Source: Asanoa hainanensis (GTDB taxonomy: Bacteria; Actinomycetota; Actinomycetes; Mycobacteriales; Micromonosporaceae). From it: a stretch of DNA of 36,792 nucleotides. Made by a program: the position numbers and the translations under genes. The notes below the pieces were generated by a model that was given only the letters and a program-made list of their open reading frames with translations, did no database searches and was not told where the DNA came from. The stretch is from the NCBI RefSeq assembly GCF_900188485.1, contig NZ_FZPH01000036.1:1-36792 (forward strand), written 5' to 3'. Shown piece after piece: positions 8,497-16,416 of this stretch (its first letter is position 1; each line of letters begins with the position of its first letter).

Positions 8497-10173
8497 TCAC
8501 CGGTTCTGCCGGGGGAAGTGAGGGAGACGAATTGGGTCTTGTTTCACGCCCGGGACTCCGACGCTCCCGAGTGGCGAAACCAGGGTGCGGCGCTGAGGTA
8601 GCACCTCGATGAGGCCGCGCCGGCTGAGGTGCCGGATGGCGCGGCTGGTTGTCGCTAGGGATACGCCGTAGTGGGCTGCGATACGTTCACCGGTGGGCAT
8701 TTGCGTGCCGGGCGGGTAGTGGCCGGCGGTAATGGCGTCGGCCAGTTGGTCAGCGATCCGTAACGGCAGCGGGCGGAGGTCGTCGGCCAGCGGTTGGAGT
8801 ACGTCGACCGGCGGAACCGGTGTGGGGCGCCGGGGTCGAAGATGTGGCGGGCAGGCGGCCAGCTCGAAGAACCGGGTGCGCTGGTCGGGCGGTAGCGCGG
8901 CGAGCACCTGGTCGAGCGCCTGCTGGTGCGCCGTCTCGGGTTGGTGAAGGCTGTTCTCCCAGCGGCTCACGGTGGGTTGGGAGACGCTTATGAGCGCGCC
9001 GAGCCCTGCGCAAGTGAGTTCGAGGACCTGCCGCAGTGCGCTGATGGCCTCGGCATTCCAGGACATGCCGGGCGGGCGCGGCGCAGCCGCGCGGTCGGCG
9101 CCCCCGTCCGTACCGGATTGGCGCGGCGGGTACAGCAGCGTGGCGAAGGCGTGCCGGTCGGCGGGGCCGAGCGCGCGGAGTAGCCGTGTCAGCGCGACTC
9201 GAGCCAGGCGTGAGGGTTGTATTGAGCCACGTTCCCAATGGGAAACTTGGCGGCGAGTGAAGCCGATGCATGCGGCGAGCTCGGCTCGGCTCATCTTTGT
9301 GGTTGCGCGCAGTGCGGCCACCGCGTGCGGTGGCCACGGCAGCACCTCACCGTTGCGGACAGTTCCGGCCAGGGTGATTGGACCGCCGGTTTCGCGGCTG
9401 TAGCTGGGTCTTCTACCGCGCCGCGGCGTGCCGCCGGCGATCGCGATCGCGATTCTACTGTGGACATGCTCTTTTCGTATCGTTCTATTGTCTCCCGACG
9501 TCGGGGTGGCCGCTGCCGGCAGAGGGTTCGTCTCCACCGCTTCAGCGGTCGCGTCCTTTCGCCCGCGCGGTGGCGCGGCTGACCACCGTGTCCTCCGCGG
9601 CTGATATTGAGCGCGCATCGGTGGTGCGGGACGCCAGGCTCGGCGATTTCCGGGATGGCCGGCGGGCGCCAGACGGATCCCGTCGAGCTGAACCCAGATC
9701 GTCCGGCGCAGAACGACCTCGCCGCTGTCGTCGAGTTGATCCCCATCGAGCCAGATCCAGCCGTCGTATGTGCTCCAATTGCTGTGGATCTGCAACAACC
9801 AGAACGGGAACGGCTCAAGCGCGAACTGAACACTCGCGGCACGACCAATCCACAACAGCTGTCCCACCGTCGGTCGGGGCCGGTCGTCACAGAGCCCGCT
9901 GTGAGCGGTGTACCAGGCCAGGTAGGCGGTGCCGTCGCCGGGCGAGGGGCCATCGTCGGGCGTGCCGTGCTCGTTCGCGCCGGGTGTGCCGTTGCAGGAG
10001 GCGGCGGGTCGGGGATCGACCACCACCGCCGCTCCTTGCCCGCCGGCCGGTCGGCGGTCTCGCGCCGACGGCGGGGTGGTGCGGCTGGTGTAGGTCGGGT
10101 TGAAGGGCGGGTGGGCCGCGGCCGGAGCCGGCGGCTCACGTGGCGGCCGCCCTGGAGGCAACGGCAACCCCAC
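8497..10173 (-). CDS. Multi-domain regulator: N-terminal unknown domain, two XRE HTHs, one GntR HTH
   Basis: This 558-aa open frame has four parts. Residues about 84-170 form a conserved-looking domain (YLAWYTAHSGLCDD, EPFPFWLLQIHSNW, DGWIWLDGDQ). Residues 284-335 are an XRE helix-turn-helix (SRAELAACIGFTRRQVSHWE). Residues 374-427 are a second XRE unit (LGALISVSQPTVSRWEN). Residues 468-534 are a GntR-type winged helix (PTGERIAAHYGVSLATTSRA, then RGLIEVLPQRRTLV). An AT-rich dip at about 9460-9500 could be an internal promoter, with GTG 9345 as the start of a separate 282-aa regulator, so this may be two genes without a stop between them. It starts 66 bp after the paralogue at 10240. Confidence 0.75.
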   Translation of the reverse strand: MGLPLPPGRPPREPPAPAAAHPPFNPTYTSRTTPPSARDRRPAGGQGAAVVVDPRPAASCNGTPGANEHGTPDDGPSPGDGTAYLAWYTAHSGLCDDRPRPTVGQLLWIGRAASVQFALEPFPFWLLQIHSNWSTYDGWIWLDGDQLDDSGEVVLRRTIWVQLDGIRLAPAGHPGNRRAWRPAPPMRAQYQPRRTRWSAAPPRGRKDATAEAVETNPLPAAATPTSGDNRTIRKEHVHSRIAIAIAGGTPRRGRRPSYSRETGGPITLAGTVRNGEVLPWPPHAVAALRATTKMSRAELAACIGFTRRQVSHWERGSIQPSRLARVALTRLLRALGPADRHAFATLLYPPRQSGTDGGADRAAAPRPPGMSWNAEAISALRQVLELTCAGLGALISVSQPTVSRWENSLHQPETAHQQALDQVLAALPPDQRTRFFELAACPPHLRPRRPTPVPPVDVLQPLADDLRPLPLRIADQLADAITAGHYPPGTQMPTGERIAAHYGVSLATTSRAIRHLSRRGLIEVLPQRRTLVSPLGSVGVPGVKQDPIRLPHFPRQNR

Positions 10174-10239
10174 CGCCGCCTGGGCACAATGCCGGGAGTC
10201 GATGGGCGACCAGTCGAGGTGTGCTGACGGTCCACGGGT

Positions 10240-11085
10240 CTAGCGGCCATCTGGTTCGCGGCCGGCGGCGATGGCCACGGTTGCGGCATCGTGGTGGACG
10301 GACGCGTGCCGCAGCCGCAAGGGTTCGAGCCGGTCCAGAAAGTTCCGGACATGCGCGATGTACCGCCAGTCCACCGCGTCGGCGGGTTCAGTGACCTCTC
10401 GAAGCGCGCTCATCGCGTCCGCGGCTCGGCCGCACGCCATGAGCAGAGACACCAGCTGGACGGCGACCGTCAGGGCCGCGACGTTCTCGCGGGGGTCACC
10501 GTACGTGTCTTTCCAGGATTGCCAGGCGTCGGTGGCTAACGTGGTGCCTTCGGCGCAGCTGCCGTCGGCGTGCAGGTAGGCACCGAGGAGTAGCCGCGCG
10601 CGTATCACGTCGTCGACGTCGCCGTGTTCGCGCTGGAATGCAAGGAGCCGGCCCGCGAAGGTGATTGCCTCGTGGTGACGGTCGAGGCGGTGCGCAAGTA
10701 CGGCGACCGCCTCGGTCGCGGCTGCCAGCTGGGCCGGACCGGCCACCTCGGACCGTAGCGCGGTGGCGTGGGCGTAGCGTGCCCATTCCAGAGCAGCTTG
10801 TGTATCGATAGCGGGGACGGGGCGGCCTGCGTCGCCGATGCTGTGGGGCAGCCGGCGCCCGGACCGTGGTGATCGCCGTCGCGGTGGATCGGTGGGTGTC
10901 GCGTGTACCGCACTGTCTGTGTAGAGGAGTGCGAGTTCGAGGAGACCGGCGTCAGCTTGCACGGTGGCGGGGTCGAGGTGGGAGAGGGATTGCGCTGCGC
11001 GCAGTGCGGCCTTGTGGTATCGGCGGTGGTGGTGGAGGGCGCGGACGTCGCGGATGATGCGGGCGTGCACGAGGTCAGTGGTCAC
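10240..11085 (-). CDS. Helical-repeat (TPR-like) protein, paralogue of 765-1616
   Basis: The 281-aa product is an Ala/Leu/Arg-rich helical-repeat protein. It shares with the product of 765-1616 the N-terminal RALHHHRRYHKAALRAAQSL region, ELALLYTDSAVHA, WARYAHATA, HHEAITFAGRLL and VSLLMACGRAAD, plus the same overall length. The GTG start at 11085 follows GGGGAACC. It lies 117 bp downstream of the second ABC-like gene, so it may be read with the operon or from its own promoter. No catalytic residues stand out. Function unknown. Confidence 0.88.
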   Translation of the reverse strand: MTTDLVHARIIRDVRALHHHRRYHKAALRAAQSLSHLDPATVQADAGLLELALLYTDSAVHATPTDPPRRRSPRSGRRLPHSIGDAGRPVPAIDTQAALEWARYAHATALRSEVAGPAQLAAATEAVAVLAHRLDRHHEAITFAGRLLAFQREHGDVDDVIRARLLLGAYLHADGSCAEGTTLATDAWQSWKDTYGDPRENVAALTVAVQLVSLLMACGRAADAMSALREVTEPADAVDWRYIAHVRNFLDRLEPLRLRHASVHHDAATVAIAAGREPDGR

Positions 11086-11202
11086 GGTTCCCCGTCGTCG
11101 GTTCTGTTATCGGTGGGTGTCGGTGTGGTGCGCCGCTTCGGGAGGGCTGCGGCGCACCACACCGCGGCGCCCTGTTACTGAGCCCGGGCCGCCCGGCGAG
11201 GC

Positions 11203-11988
11203 TCAGGGTCGTGTCGGGGCGCCGGGTCCCTGCCCCCGGCGGGGGGCGCGGCCGGGCCGCCGCGTCACGAGGGCAGGGACGTCGCATCGGTAGGCGGGTC
11301 GGCGTGCCCGGGCAGGGGTCTCCTGTGGGTGTGGCTGCCGCTGGCGGGGTTGAAGAGTTGTGGTGATCCAGCCGAGAGCAAGCCCGTCGTGGGGGTGGTC
11401 GACGGTGGCGATGGCAGCGACGTGTTCAGGCAGGTCGGCGAGCGCGTCGAGTAGACGCCGTTGACCCCACGTCGAGAGAGTCGCGGCCGGTCGCTCGAGC
11501 AGCAGCACCGCAGGGCGATGCAGCAATGCCCCGGCAAGATCGAGCAGGTAGCGGCGCTGGCGCGAGAGGGTCTGCGGCGGTTGGTCCGCGGCGCCGCGCA
11601 GTCCGACGCGGACCAGCGCGTCGTCGACGAGATCCTCGATGCTCAGGCCGCCGCCAGCTACCTGTCGCAGGTGTGTCCTGGCCCGCCGGGCCGCCGGATG
11701 GAGGGTTGCCGCGACGGTGGCGGCCCTAAGCGGCCGCGGCGTCTCACCAACGGTCTGGATCCGGGCCAGAGCCTGCGCCGGACCGGTCGGTGCGAGCGGA
11801 GTCTCACCGACCACGATGCGGCCGGTGTCCGGGCGCTGGATACCGGCGAACACCTCGAGCAGCAGTCGACCAGCCGGCGGCTCGCACACCACCGCCATCC
11901 GAGCGCCGAGAGGCAGCGTGAGGTTGACGTCGGCCAGGTGAGGTAGGACGGACAGGGAGGTCACGGCGAGTGCCGGGGTCCTGGTCAT
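11203..11988 (-). CDS. Degenerate ABC-type ATPase B (no intact Walker A)
   Basis: The 261-aa product has the ABC ATPase layout: an early beta subdomain (LADVNLTLPLGARMAVV), a Walker A position, a QTLSRQRRYLLDLAGAL stretch in place of the LSGGQ signature, and a Walker B position AVLLLERP followed by AATLS. Key residues are changed. The P-loop reads CEPPAGRLLL where GxxGxGKS/T is expected, so the lysine is missing, and the Walker B Asp-Glu pair is Glu-Arg. The switch His (TVDHPHD) is present. ATP hydrolysis by the usual mechanism is unlikely. The last 50 residues are Arg/Pro-rich. ATG 11988 overlaps the previous stop as ATGA, so the pair is translationally coupled. No membrane-domain partner is encoded nearby. 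Confidence 0.85.
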   Translation of the reverse strand: MTRTPALAVTSLSVLPHLADVNLTLPLGARMAVVCEPPAGRLLLEVFAGIQRPDTGRIVVGETPLAPTGPAQALARIQTVGETPRPLRAATVAATLHPAARRARTHLRQVAGGGLSIEDLVDDALVRVGLRGAADQPPQTLSRQRRYLLDLAGALLHRPAVLLLERPAATLSTWGQRRLLDALADLPEHVAAIATVDHPHDGLALGWITTTLQPRQRQPHPQETPARARRPAYRCDVPALVTRRPGRAPRRGQGPGAPTRP

Positions 11989-13019
11989 GGCGCCGTCCGA
12001 CGCGCCGCGCCGCGAATCTTGTTCCACGTCGCGGGGAGCCCGGAGGTGTCTCGGCTGAGTTCGGCGAGGACGGCCGCCACGACGGTGGAGGAATCGGCCC
12101 TGACGGTGCTGCCAGCACCGGGATCGGGGTATAGGCGCGGGAACCGGCCACCGCGGGTCAGGCGCCTGACCCGGGTGCCGTTGGTCACCGGAACGATCGC
12201 GACTTGCTCGGGTTCATGATTGCCGTCCCGCGGTGCGGCGATGTCGTCGCTGTCCGGCTCCCTCCGGAACACGATCGCGTCGCCGCATGCGGCTAACGCG
12301 TTCAGTTCGCGGACGGCCCCGGGGTAGGCGGTGGGATCGACCGTGATCCGGATGGCCGGCTCGGCACGGCGGATAGCCGCGGTGAGGTCGGTAACCGCCG
12401 CGCCCGCCGCCACGTCGGCCGGCAGGACGATGTGGACCAGCCGGTAACGGGCGAGGTACGCGATCAGGTCAGCTCGGCGGCTGGTCAGCAGGTCGATAAG
12501 CGGGTGCTGGTCCGGCCGGTGTCGGATGGTGGCCAGGGTCCGCCCTTCGGGGATGATGACCCTGACGCCGGCCACCCCGGACAGCGCGAGGTGCTGGCGG
12601 TCGACGCCTGGCCACAGCGGGAGCAGACTTCCGGGCAGGGTAGAGGCCGGTGCCGACGGGGCCGTTCCCGCAGCGGCCAGGCGAAGTTGGGGCCGGGTGC
12701 GGGCAAGCTGGTGCAGGGTGCGCACCGTGGCGAGCTCATCGCCGCCGCGCAGCAGATACGGGCTCAGCGCGGTGAGCAATGCCGCCATTGTGTCGGCGTC
12801 GACGTCGACTCTTTGGTCTGGCTCGAGATCGGTGTGCGCGATCAGGGTGCTGGCGAGGCGGCGCAGACCGGCGGGCCCGCCGACCTCGTGGGTGGGGTCG
12901 GAGGCGAGGAATCCGTGAGAGAAGTCGGCGAGCATGGCGACATCACCCGAACTGGTGGCCGAGGACCGCGCGGCGCCGGCCTGCAGTGCCGGGGGTTGGC
13001 GGTGGGCAAGGCGGTTCAT
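11985..13019 (-). CDS. Unknown 344-aa protein between two ABC-like genes
   Basis: The product begins MNRLAHRQPP and has alpha/beta composition in its middle (GVRVIIPEGRTLATIRH, RLVHIVLPADVAA, IRITVDPTAYPGAVREL). Near the C-terminus, PDPGAGSTVRAD followed by a helix vaguely resembles the GAGD region of PfkB-type sugar kinases, but the catalytic Asp is not in place and I do not assign it. Both ends are ATGA overlaps, with the ABC-like gene upstream and the second ABC-like gene downstream, so the three are made together. Function unknown. Confidence 0.85.
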   Translation of the reverse strand: MNRLAHRQPPALQAGAARSSATSSGDVAMLADFSHGFLASDPTHEVGGPAGLRRLASTLIAHTDLEPDQRVDVDADTMAALLTALSPYLLRGGDELATVRTLHQLARTRPQLRLAAAGTAPSAPASTLPGSLLPLWPGVDRQHLALSGVAGVRVIIPEGRTLATIRHRPDQHPLIDLLTSRRADLIAYLARYRLVHIVLPADVAAGAAVTDLTAAIRRAEPAIRITVDPTAYPGAVRELNALAACGDAIVFRREPDSDDIAAPRDGNHEPEQVAIVPVTNGTRVRRLTRGGRFPRLYPDPGAGSTVRADSSTVVAAVLAELSRDTSGLPATWNKIRGAARRTAP

Positions 13020-13780
13020 CGGCGGCCTCGCCCGGTCAGGGACAGCACGGCCGGGTCGTCGGTTCCTACGGGCAGGTCCGCGACCGCGATCGGCTTCTGC
13101 GGGCGGCCGTCGTTGACGGCTCTGACGTGGGTCGCGATTGCCGCGATGTCGGCGACCGCGGGCGCCAGGGACAGCACAGCGGTGTCTTGAGGCAGCTGTG
13201 TAAGCGCGTAGGTGAGGTGCTGGACCTCGCTGCTGGTCATTGAGGCGGCAGGGTCGTCGATGACGATGGCGGCCGGGTGTTGGGTCCAGGCAATCGCGAG
13301 ATCGAGGAGCCGGCGGCTGCCGACAGTCAGGCTGTTCACGCTGTGCGTCGCGTGGTCCCGCAGGCCACACGCTGCCAGGATGCGGGTCGTTGCCTCGTGG
13401 CCGTCCCGCCCGCCCGGCGTCAGCGGGGACCAAGCGGTCACGGCGCCGGCCACGGTGCCTGCTGCCACAGTGGCAGGCTCGCGGCGTACCAGGGCCAACG
13501 GCGCCGCCCGCCGGGTCCGCCCGGTGAGCGTCACACCGGCGACCGTCACTGCGCCGACGTGCGGCACGGATCCTTGGAGGATGCCGACGATAGCCGCGGA
13601 GACGTCGGTCGAGCAGATGATCGCTTCCCTGGCTCCGCGGCAGAGACGCAGTGTCAGCCCGTAGAGGGGCGGAACGTGGAGGCTGACATCGCTAAGGCAC
13701 AGCATCGAAGGCGCCGGGAGGGCGGGCCCGGCCGTGGCATCGAGAGACCGGCGAAGCTCTGTAGCGGTCGGGGTTCTCAT
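13016..13780 (-). CDS. Degenerate ABC-type ATPase A (no intact Walker A)
   Basis: The 254-aa product follows the ABC ATPase plan: LSDVSLHVPPLYGLTLRL, the P-loop position, GSVPHVGAVTVAGVTLTGRT, a NSLTVGSRRLLDLAIAW signature-like helix, and AAIVIDDPAASM as Walker B. The P-loop reads ICSTDVSAAIVG, without the glycines or the lysine. Walker B keeps Asp-Asp where Asp-Glu is usual. No switch His is obvious. It is therefore probably a non-hydrolysing, ABC-derived partner protein. ATG 13780 overlaps the upstream stop as ATGA; the in-frame start at 13795 is also possible. It is a distant relative of the second ABC-like gene at 11203, and the two may pair as NBDs do. Confidence 0.85.
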   Translation of the reverse strand: MRTPTATELRRSLDATAGPALPAPSMLCLSDVSLHVPPLYGLTLRLCRGAREAIICSTDVSAAIVGILQGSVPHVGAVTVAGVTLTGRTRRAAPLALVRREPATVAAGTVAGAVTAWSPLTPGGRDGHEATTRILAACGLRDHATHSVNSLTVGSRRLLDLAIAWTQHPAAIVIDDPAASMTSSEVQHLTYALTQLPQDTAVLSLAPAVADIAAIATHVRAVNDGRPQKPIAVADLPVGTDDPAVLSLTGRGRR

Positions 13781-14328
13781 CGGCACACCTGGCATGTGGA
13801 CGCGTCCGTTGGGATTCGCAGGCGGTAGGTGGTCCAGTCGGCGTCCCCGTCCTCGACCGTGAGTAGCCCGCTGGTGACGAGTGTGTGAAGGATGGTGCGT
13901 ATGCCGATCTCGCGGGCGTGCACGGCTCGCGCGAGGCGCTGCGTGTCATGTGCGGTGAGGCGGATGGCGAGCGAGCCGGGAGTGCGCAGGGCGCTGTCTT
14001 CGACGAGAGCGCGGGCCAACGTCGAGGTGTGGCCGCCGGGCGCGGTGGTGGACACGACGGCGAGCCAGCCCATGGCGTAGCCATCCGGGTCACGTACTGG
14101 GTCCACGTCCATCGTTGGGCTGCCAGCTGCCAGCTCGGCGTCGGTGATCGTGATCCGTCCGGGTCCGCCGCAAGGCTGCTGGGCGATGACGTTGCAGCGC
14201 CAGCCGTTGCCGCTGCGGCTCTGGACGGCAACGATTGCCGTGCCCCCTCGGATGGCCAGGACGCGACGCCGCGGGTCATCTCCGGTCGGAGGAGGTCCGA
14301 CGTGGCCGAGTTTCACGTTGGTGGTCAT
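13777..14328 (-). CDS. Unknown 183-aa protein with winged-helix-like C-terminus
   Basis: The product starts MTTNVKLGHV and has an N-terminal beta-rich part (RRRVLAIRGGTAIVAVQSRS, then CNVIAQQPCGGPGRITITD). The C-terminal part (EIGIRTILHTLVTSGLLTVE, then DADWTTYRLRIP) looks like the recognition helix plus wing of a winged helix. It ends with a CQVC pair. The start overlaps the decarboxylase stop as TGATG, and its stop overlaps the next ATG as ATGA. Possible roles include an accessory or regulatory subunit. No family is recognised. Confidence 0.82.
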   Translation of the reverse strand: MTTNVKLGHVGPPPTGDDPRRRVLAIRGGTAIVAVQSRSGNGWRCNVIAQQPCGGPGRITITDAELAAGSPTMDVDPVRDPDGYAMGWLAVVSTTAPGGHTSTLARALVEDSALRTPGSLAIRLTAHDTQRLARAVHAREIGIRTILHTLVTSGLLTVEDGDADWTTYRLRIPTDASTCQVCR

Positions 14329-15629
14329 CAGGGCCGTCCTGTCGTGACGTCGTCGGGTGGGGGTACGGCCCGGCGCATCTGCCGAGGTAGGCCGCTGGCC
14401 GCGCGCGCAGGGCTTGCTGCTTTCAACGCGGCGAGGTCCGCGCACAGCGCGTCGATCTGGGTCCGGGTGATCCCCGGCATGCACATGAGGTGGCTGATTT
14501 GGCCGCTGGCCGCGAGATGCCATTTGGTCGTCAGCTCGTCGGTAGGGCGGTCGATCACGACGGTCATTCCGTGCAGGTGCCGCCACGCTGGCCAGCCGAT
14601 GTCCTTGAGCCGGTCAACGGCATAGATCGCGGTTTCCCGTGCCTCGTGTGCGCGTTGACGGTGCCGGTCCAGGCCGAGGACGTCGAGCGCCCACCACAAA
14701 TGCAGGGGGGCGTGGCCGGATCGCGAGTTGGCCAGGGTGACCGAGGTGTCGAGGTAGTCGACCCAATGTCCAGGGATGCGTGCGCTGGCTCGCACGATCA
14801 GGACGCCACAGGGCATCGGGGTGCCGAGGAACTTGTGGCCGCTGGCGGAGATGGAATCGGCGCCGTCGGCCATGTCGAATCCTGGTCTCGCGTCCGGTGG
14901 CAGCAGGGCCAGCGTGAAGCCGCTGAGGGCGGCATCCGCATGGATATACGCGCGGTAGATTCGCGCCTCCCGCAGCACGGTGCGGATGCCGGGGATGTCG
15001 TCGACGGCCTCGGTCATCGTGGTGCCGACGGTGGCGACCACGATGGCTGGCCTGTCGCGGTAACCGTGGACCGCGGCGGCGAGGTCGCGTGGGTCGAGGG
15101 CGCCGCGCTGGTCGGCGGCTACCGCGACGCCAGTCATGCCGAGTTGGTCCAGTACCGCGGGAACTGATGCGTGGGCGGCGTCGGAGTAGTAGACGATCCC
15201 CTTGGGATAGATGCGCTGGCCGTTGAGGAGGCCGTATTCGATGCCGGCGTACCCGCCGCTGGTGACAAACCCCCACCGATCGCCGGGCGGTGCGCGGAAA
15301 AGGTCCGCACAGAGTTCGACGACTCTGCGTTCGAAGAGCTTGGAATGCGCGGGGAACGCCGAGCCAGAGAATGGATCGCCGAGGTTGTTGAGCAGCCGCG
15401 GGGCCAGTGCCGAGAGTCCGCTGTAGTCGATGTCGAAGGCGGCGGGGAACCCGAGGTTGTTGGCACGATGCCCGTCGAGCTCAGCAGCGAAAGCGTTGAC
15501 GACGTCCTCCGCACGGCGAATCCGCTCATCGCTATCGGTGCTGCCTCCCGCTTGGTGAATCAGGTCAGCGAGCGGCTGGCCGGCATCGTTGCTGTCCTCA
15601 AGGGCGGGCGCGGGGAGTGTCGTGGTCAC
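14328..15629 (-). CDS. PLP-dependent amino-acid decarboxylase, histidine-decarboxylase-like
   Basis: The 433-aa product is a fold-type I, group II decarboxylase. It has SASGHKFLGTPMPCGVLIV, whose Lys266 should bind PLP and whose wording is closest to bacterial histidine decarboxylases. It also has His153 in SDAAHASV (stacks on PLP), and Asp232 in IHADAALSGF (pairs with the PLP nitrogen). The usual TSGGTEGN segment reads TSGGYAGI, a difference that could affect cofactor or substrate contacts. Expected reaction: removal of CO2 from histidine or a similar amino acid to give an amine. The GTG start overlaps the upstream stop as GTGA. An APC-type permease two genes upstream fits substrate uptake or amine exchange. 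The substrate is inferred, not shown. Confidence 0.9.
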   Translation of the reverse strand: MTTTLPAPALEDSNDAGQPLADLIHQAGGSTDSDERIRRAEDVVNAFAAELDGHRANNLGFPAAFDIDYSGLSALAPRLLNNLGDPFSGSAFPAHSKLFERRVVELCADLFRAPPGDRWGFVTSGGYAGIEYGLLNGQRIYPKGIVYYSDAAHASVPAVLDQLGMTGVAVAADQRGALDPRDLAAAVHGYRDRPAIVVATVGTTMTEAVDDIPGIRTVLREARIYRAYIHADAALSGFTLALLPPDARPGFDMADGADSISASGHKFLGTPMPCGVLIVRASARIPGHWVDYLDTSVTLANSRSGHAPLHLWWALDVLGLDRHRQRAHEARETAIYAVDRLKDIGWPAWRHLHGMTVVIDRPTDELTTKWHLAASGQISHLMCMPGITRTQIDALCADLAALKAASPARAASGLPRQMRRAVPPPDDVTTGRP

Positions 15630-16390
15630 AGTCTCGGCTCCTCGTTCAGCAGCAGGGTGTGGAGAGCGTGAAGGCGATTCCAGAAGGCCGACATGTCGTG
15701 CCAGTGGACGCCGGCTGGTCGTTGAACGCGTTCCCAGTCGGCGGTGAACACGCTCGCGAGACCCGCGCCGACGACGGCGTTGCTGTAGACGGTCATCTCG
15801 TTGAAGCCATCGGCGCCGAGACGATCGATCTGCATCACCGTGTTGTCACGGAGCCAGGCGTAGCAGGTTCCTGGCACGTCCTTTTGAGCGCCGACGGTTT
15901 CGGGATCCCACGGTTGGCGGCGATGGTCCAGTGTGGACAGGGCAATGCCGAGGTAGAACGCCTGGCCGGAGGACTCGTCGTAGCGATTGGCCAGTTGCGT
16001 AGCGGGGTCGAACGACCCAGCGGCGATGTAGTCGCGAGCGTTGGACTCGACCCGGAACAACAACTGCTTCGGATCGCTGAGGTCCGGCTCGTCATCGACC
16101 ATCAGCGTTGCCGCCACGACGGCGAACGATGAACCCGGCAAGGGCCGCAGTGGTGCGGGGTCGACGAACAGGATCGCGACGGCGTGCGGGCACACCGGTT
16201 GAGCCCTGCGTTGCTGCCACGCGTAGTGGCCCTGGCGTACGTTCATCGCCCGCAGACGGTTCGCTGCTGCTCCCCGAGCCGCCGCCGCGTCGAGGGTGCC
16301 AAGCGGGTCGGGCCCAGGGTCGGAGCGATAAGCGGCGTAGGACTCGTCGGCTTGCTGGTTCCAGGCGCCCAGGTGCGAGTGAGTGGGCAT
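15626..16390 (-). CDS. Unknown 254-aa protein of the decarboxylase operon
   Basis: The product starts MPTHSHLGAWNQQADESYAA and is a well-mixed soluble sequence with HAVAILFVDPAPLR, SSFAVVAATLMVDDEPDLSD, and a C-terminal WHDMSAFWNRLHALHTLLL helix. No known motif or membrane segment is seen. A strong GGGGAGG ribosome site lies nine bases before ATG 16390, suggesting high translation. The stop overlaps the decarboxylase start as GTGA, so the two are coupled and probably work together. Function unknown. Confidence 0.85.
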   Translation of the reverse strand: MPTHSHLGAWNQQADESYAAYRSDPGPDPLGTLDAAAARGAAANRLRAMNVRQGHYAWQQRRAQPVCPHAVAILFVDPAPLRPLPGSSFAVVAATLMVDDEPDLSDPKQLLFRVESNARDYIAAGSFDPATQLANRYDESSGQAFYLGIALSTLDHRRQPWDPETVGAQKDVPGTCYAWLRDNTVMQIDRLGADGFNEMTVYSNAVVGAGLASVFTADWERVQRPAGVHWHDMSAFWNRLHALHTLLLNEEPRL

Positions 16391-16416
16391 GACGCGACAC
16401 CTCCCCTGCGGCGCGG

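Noticed and set aside
11985-13019. Assignment of the 344-aa protein as a PfkB-type sugar kinase
   Set aside because: Only a PDPGAGS string near the C-terminus resembles the family, and the catalytic Asp is not where it should be.
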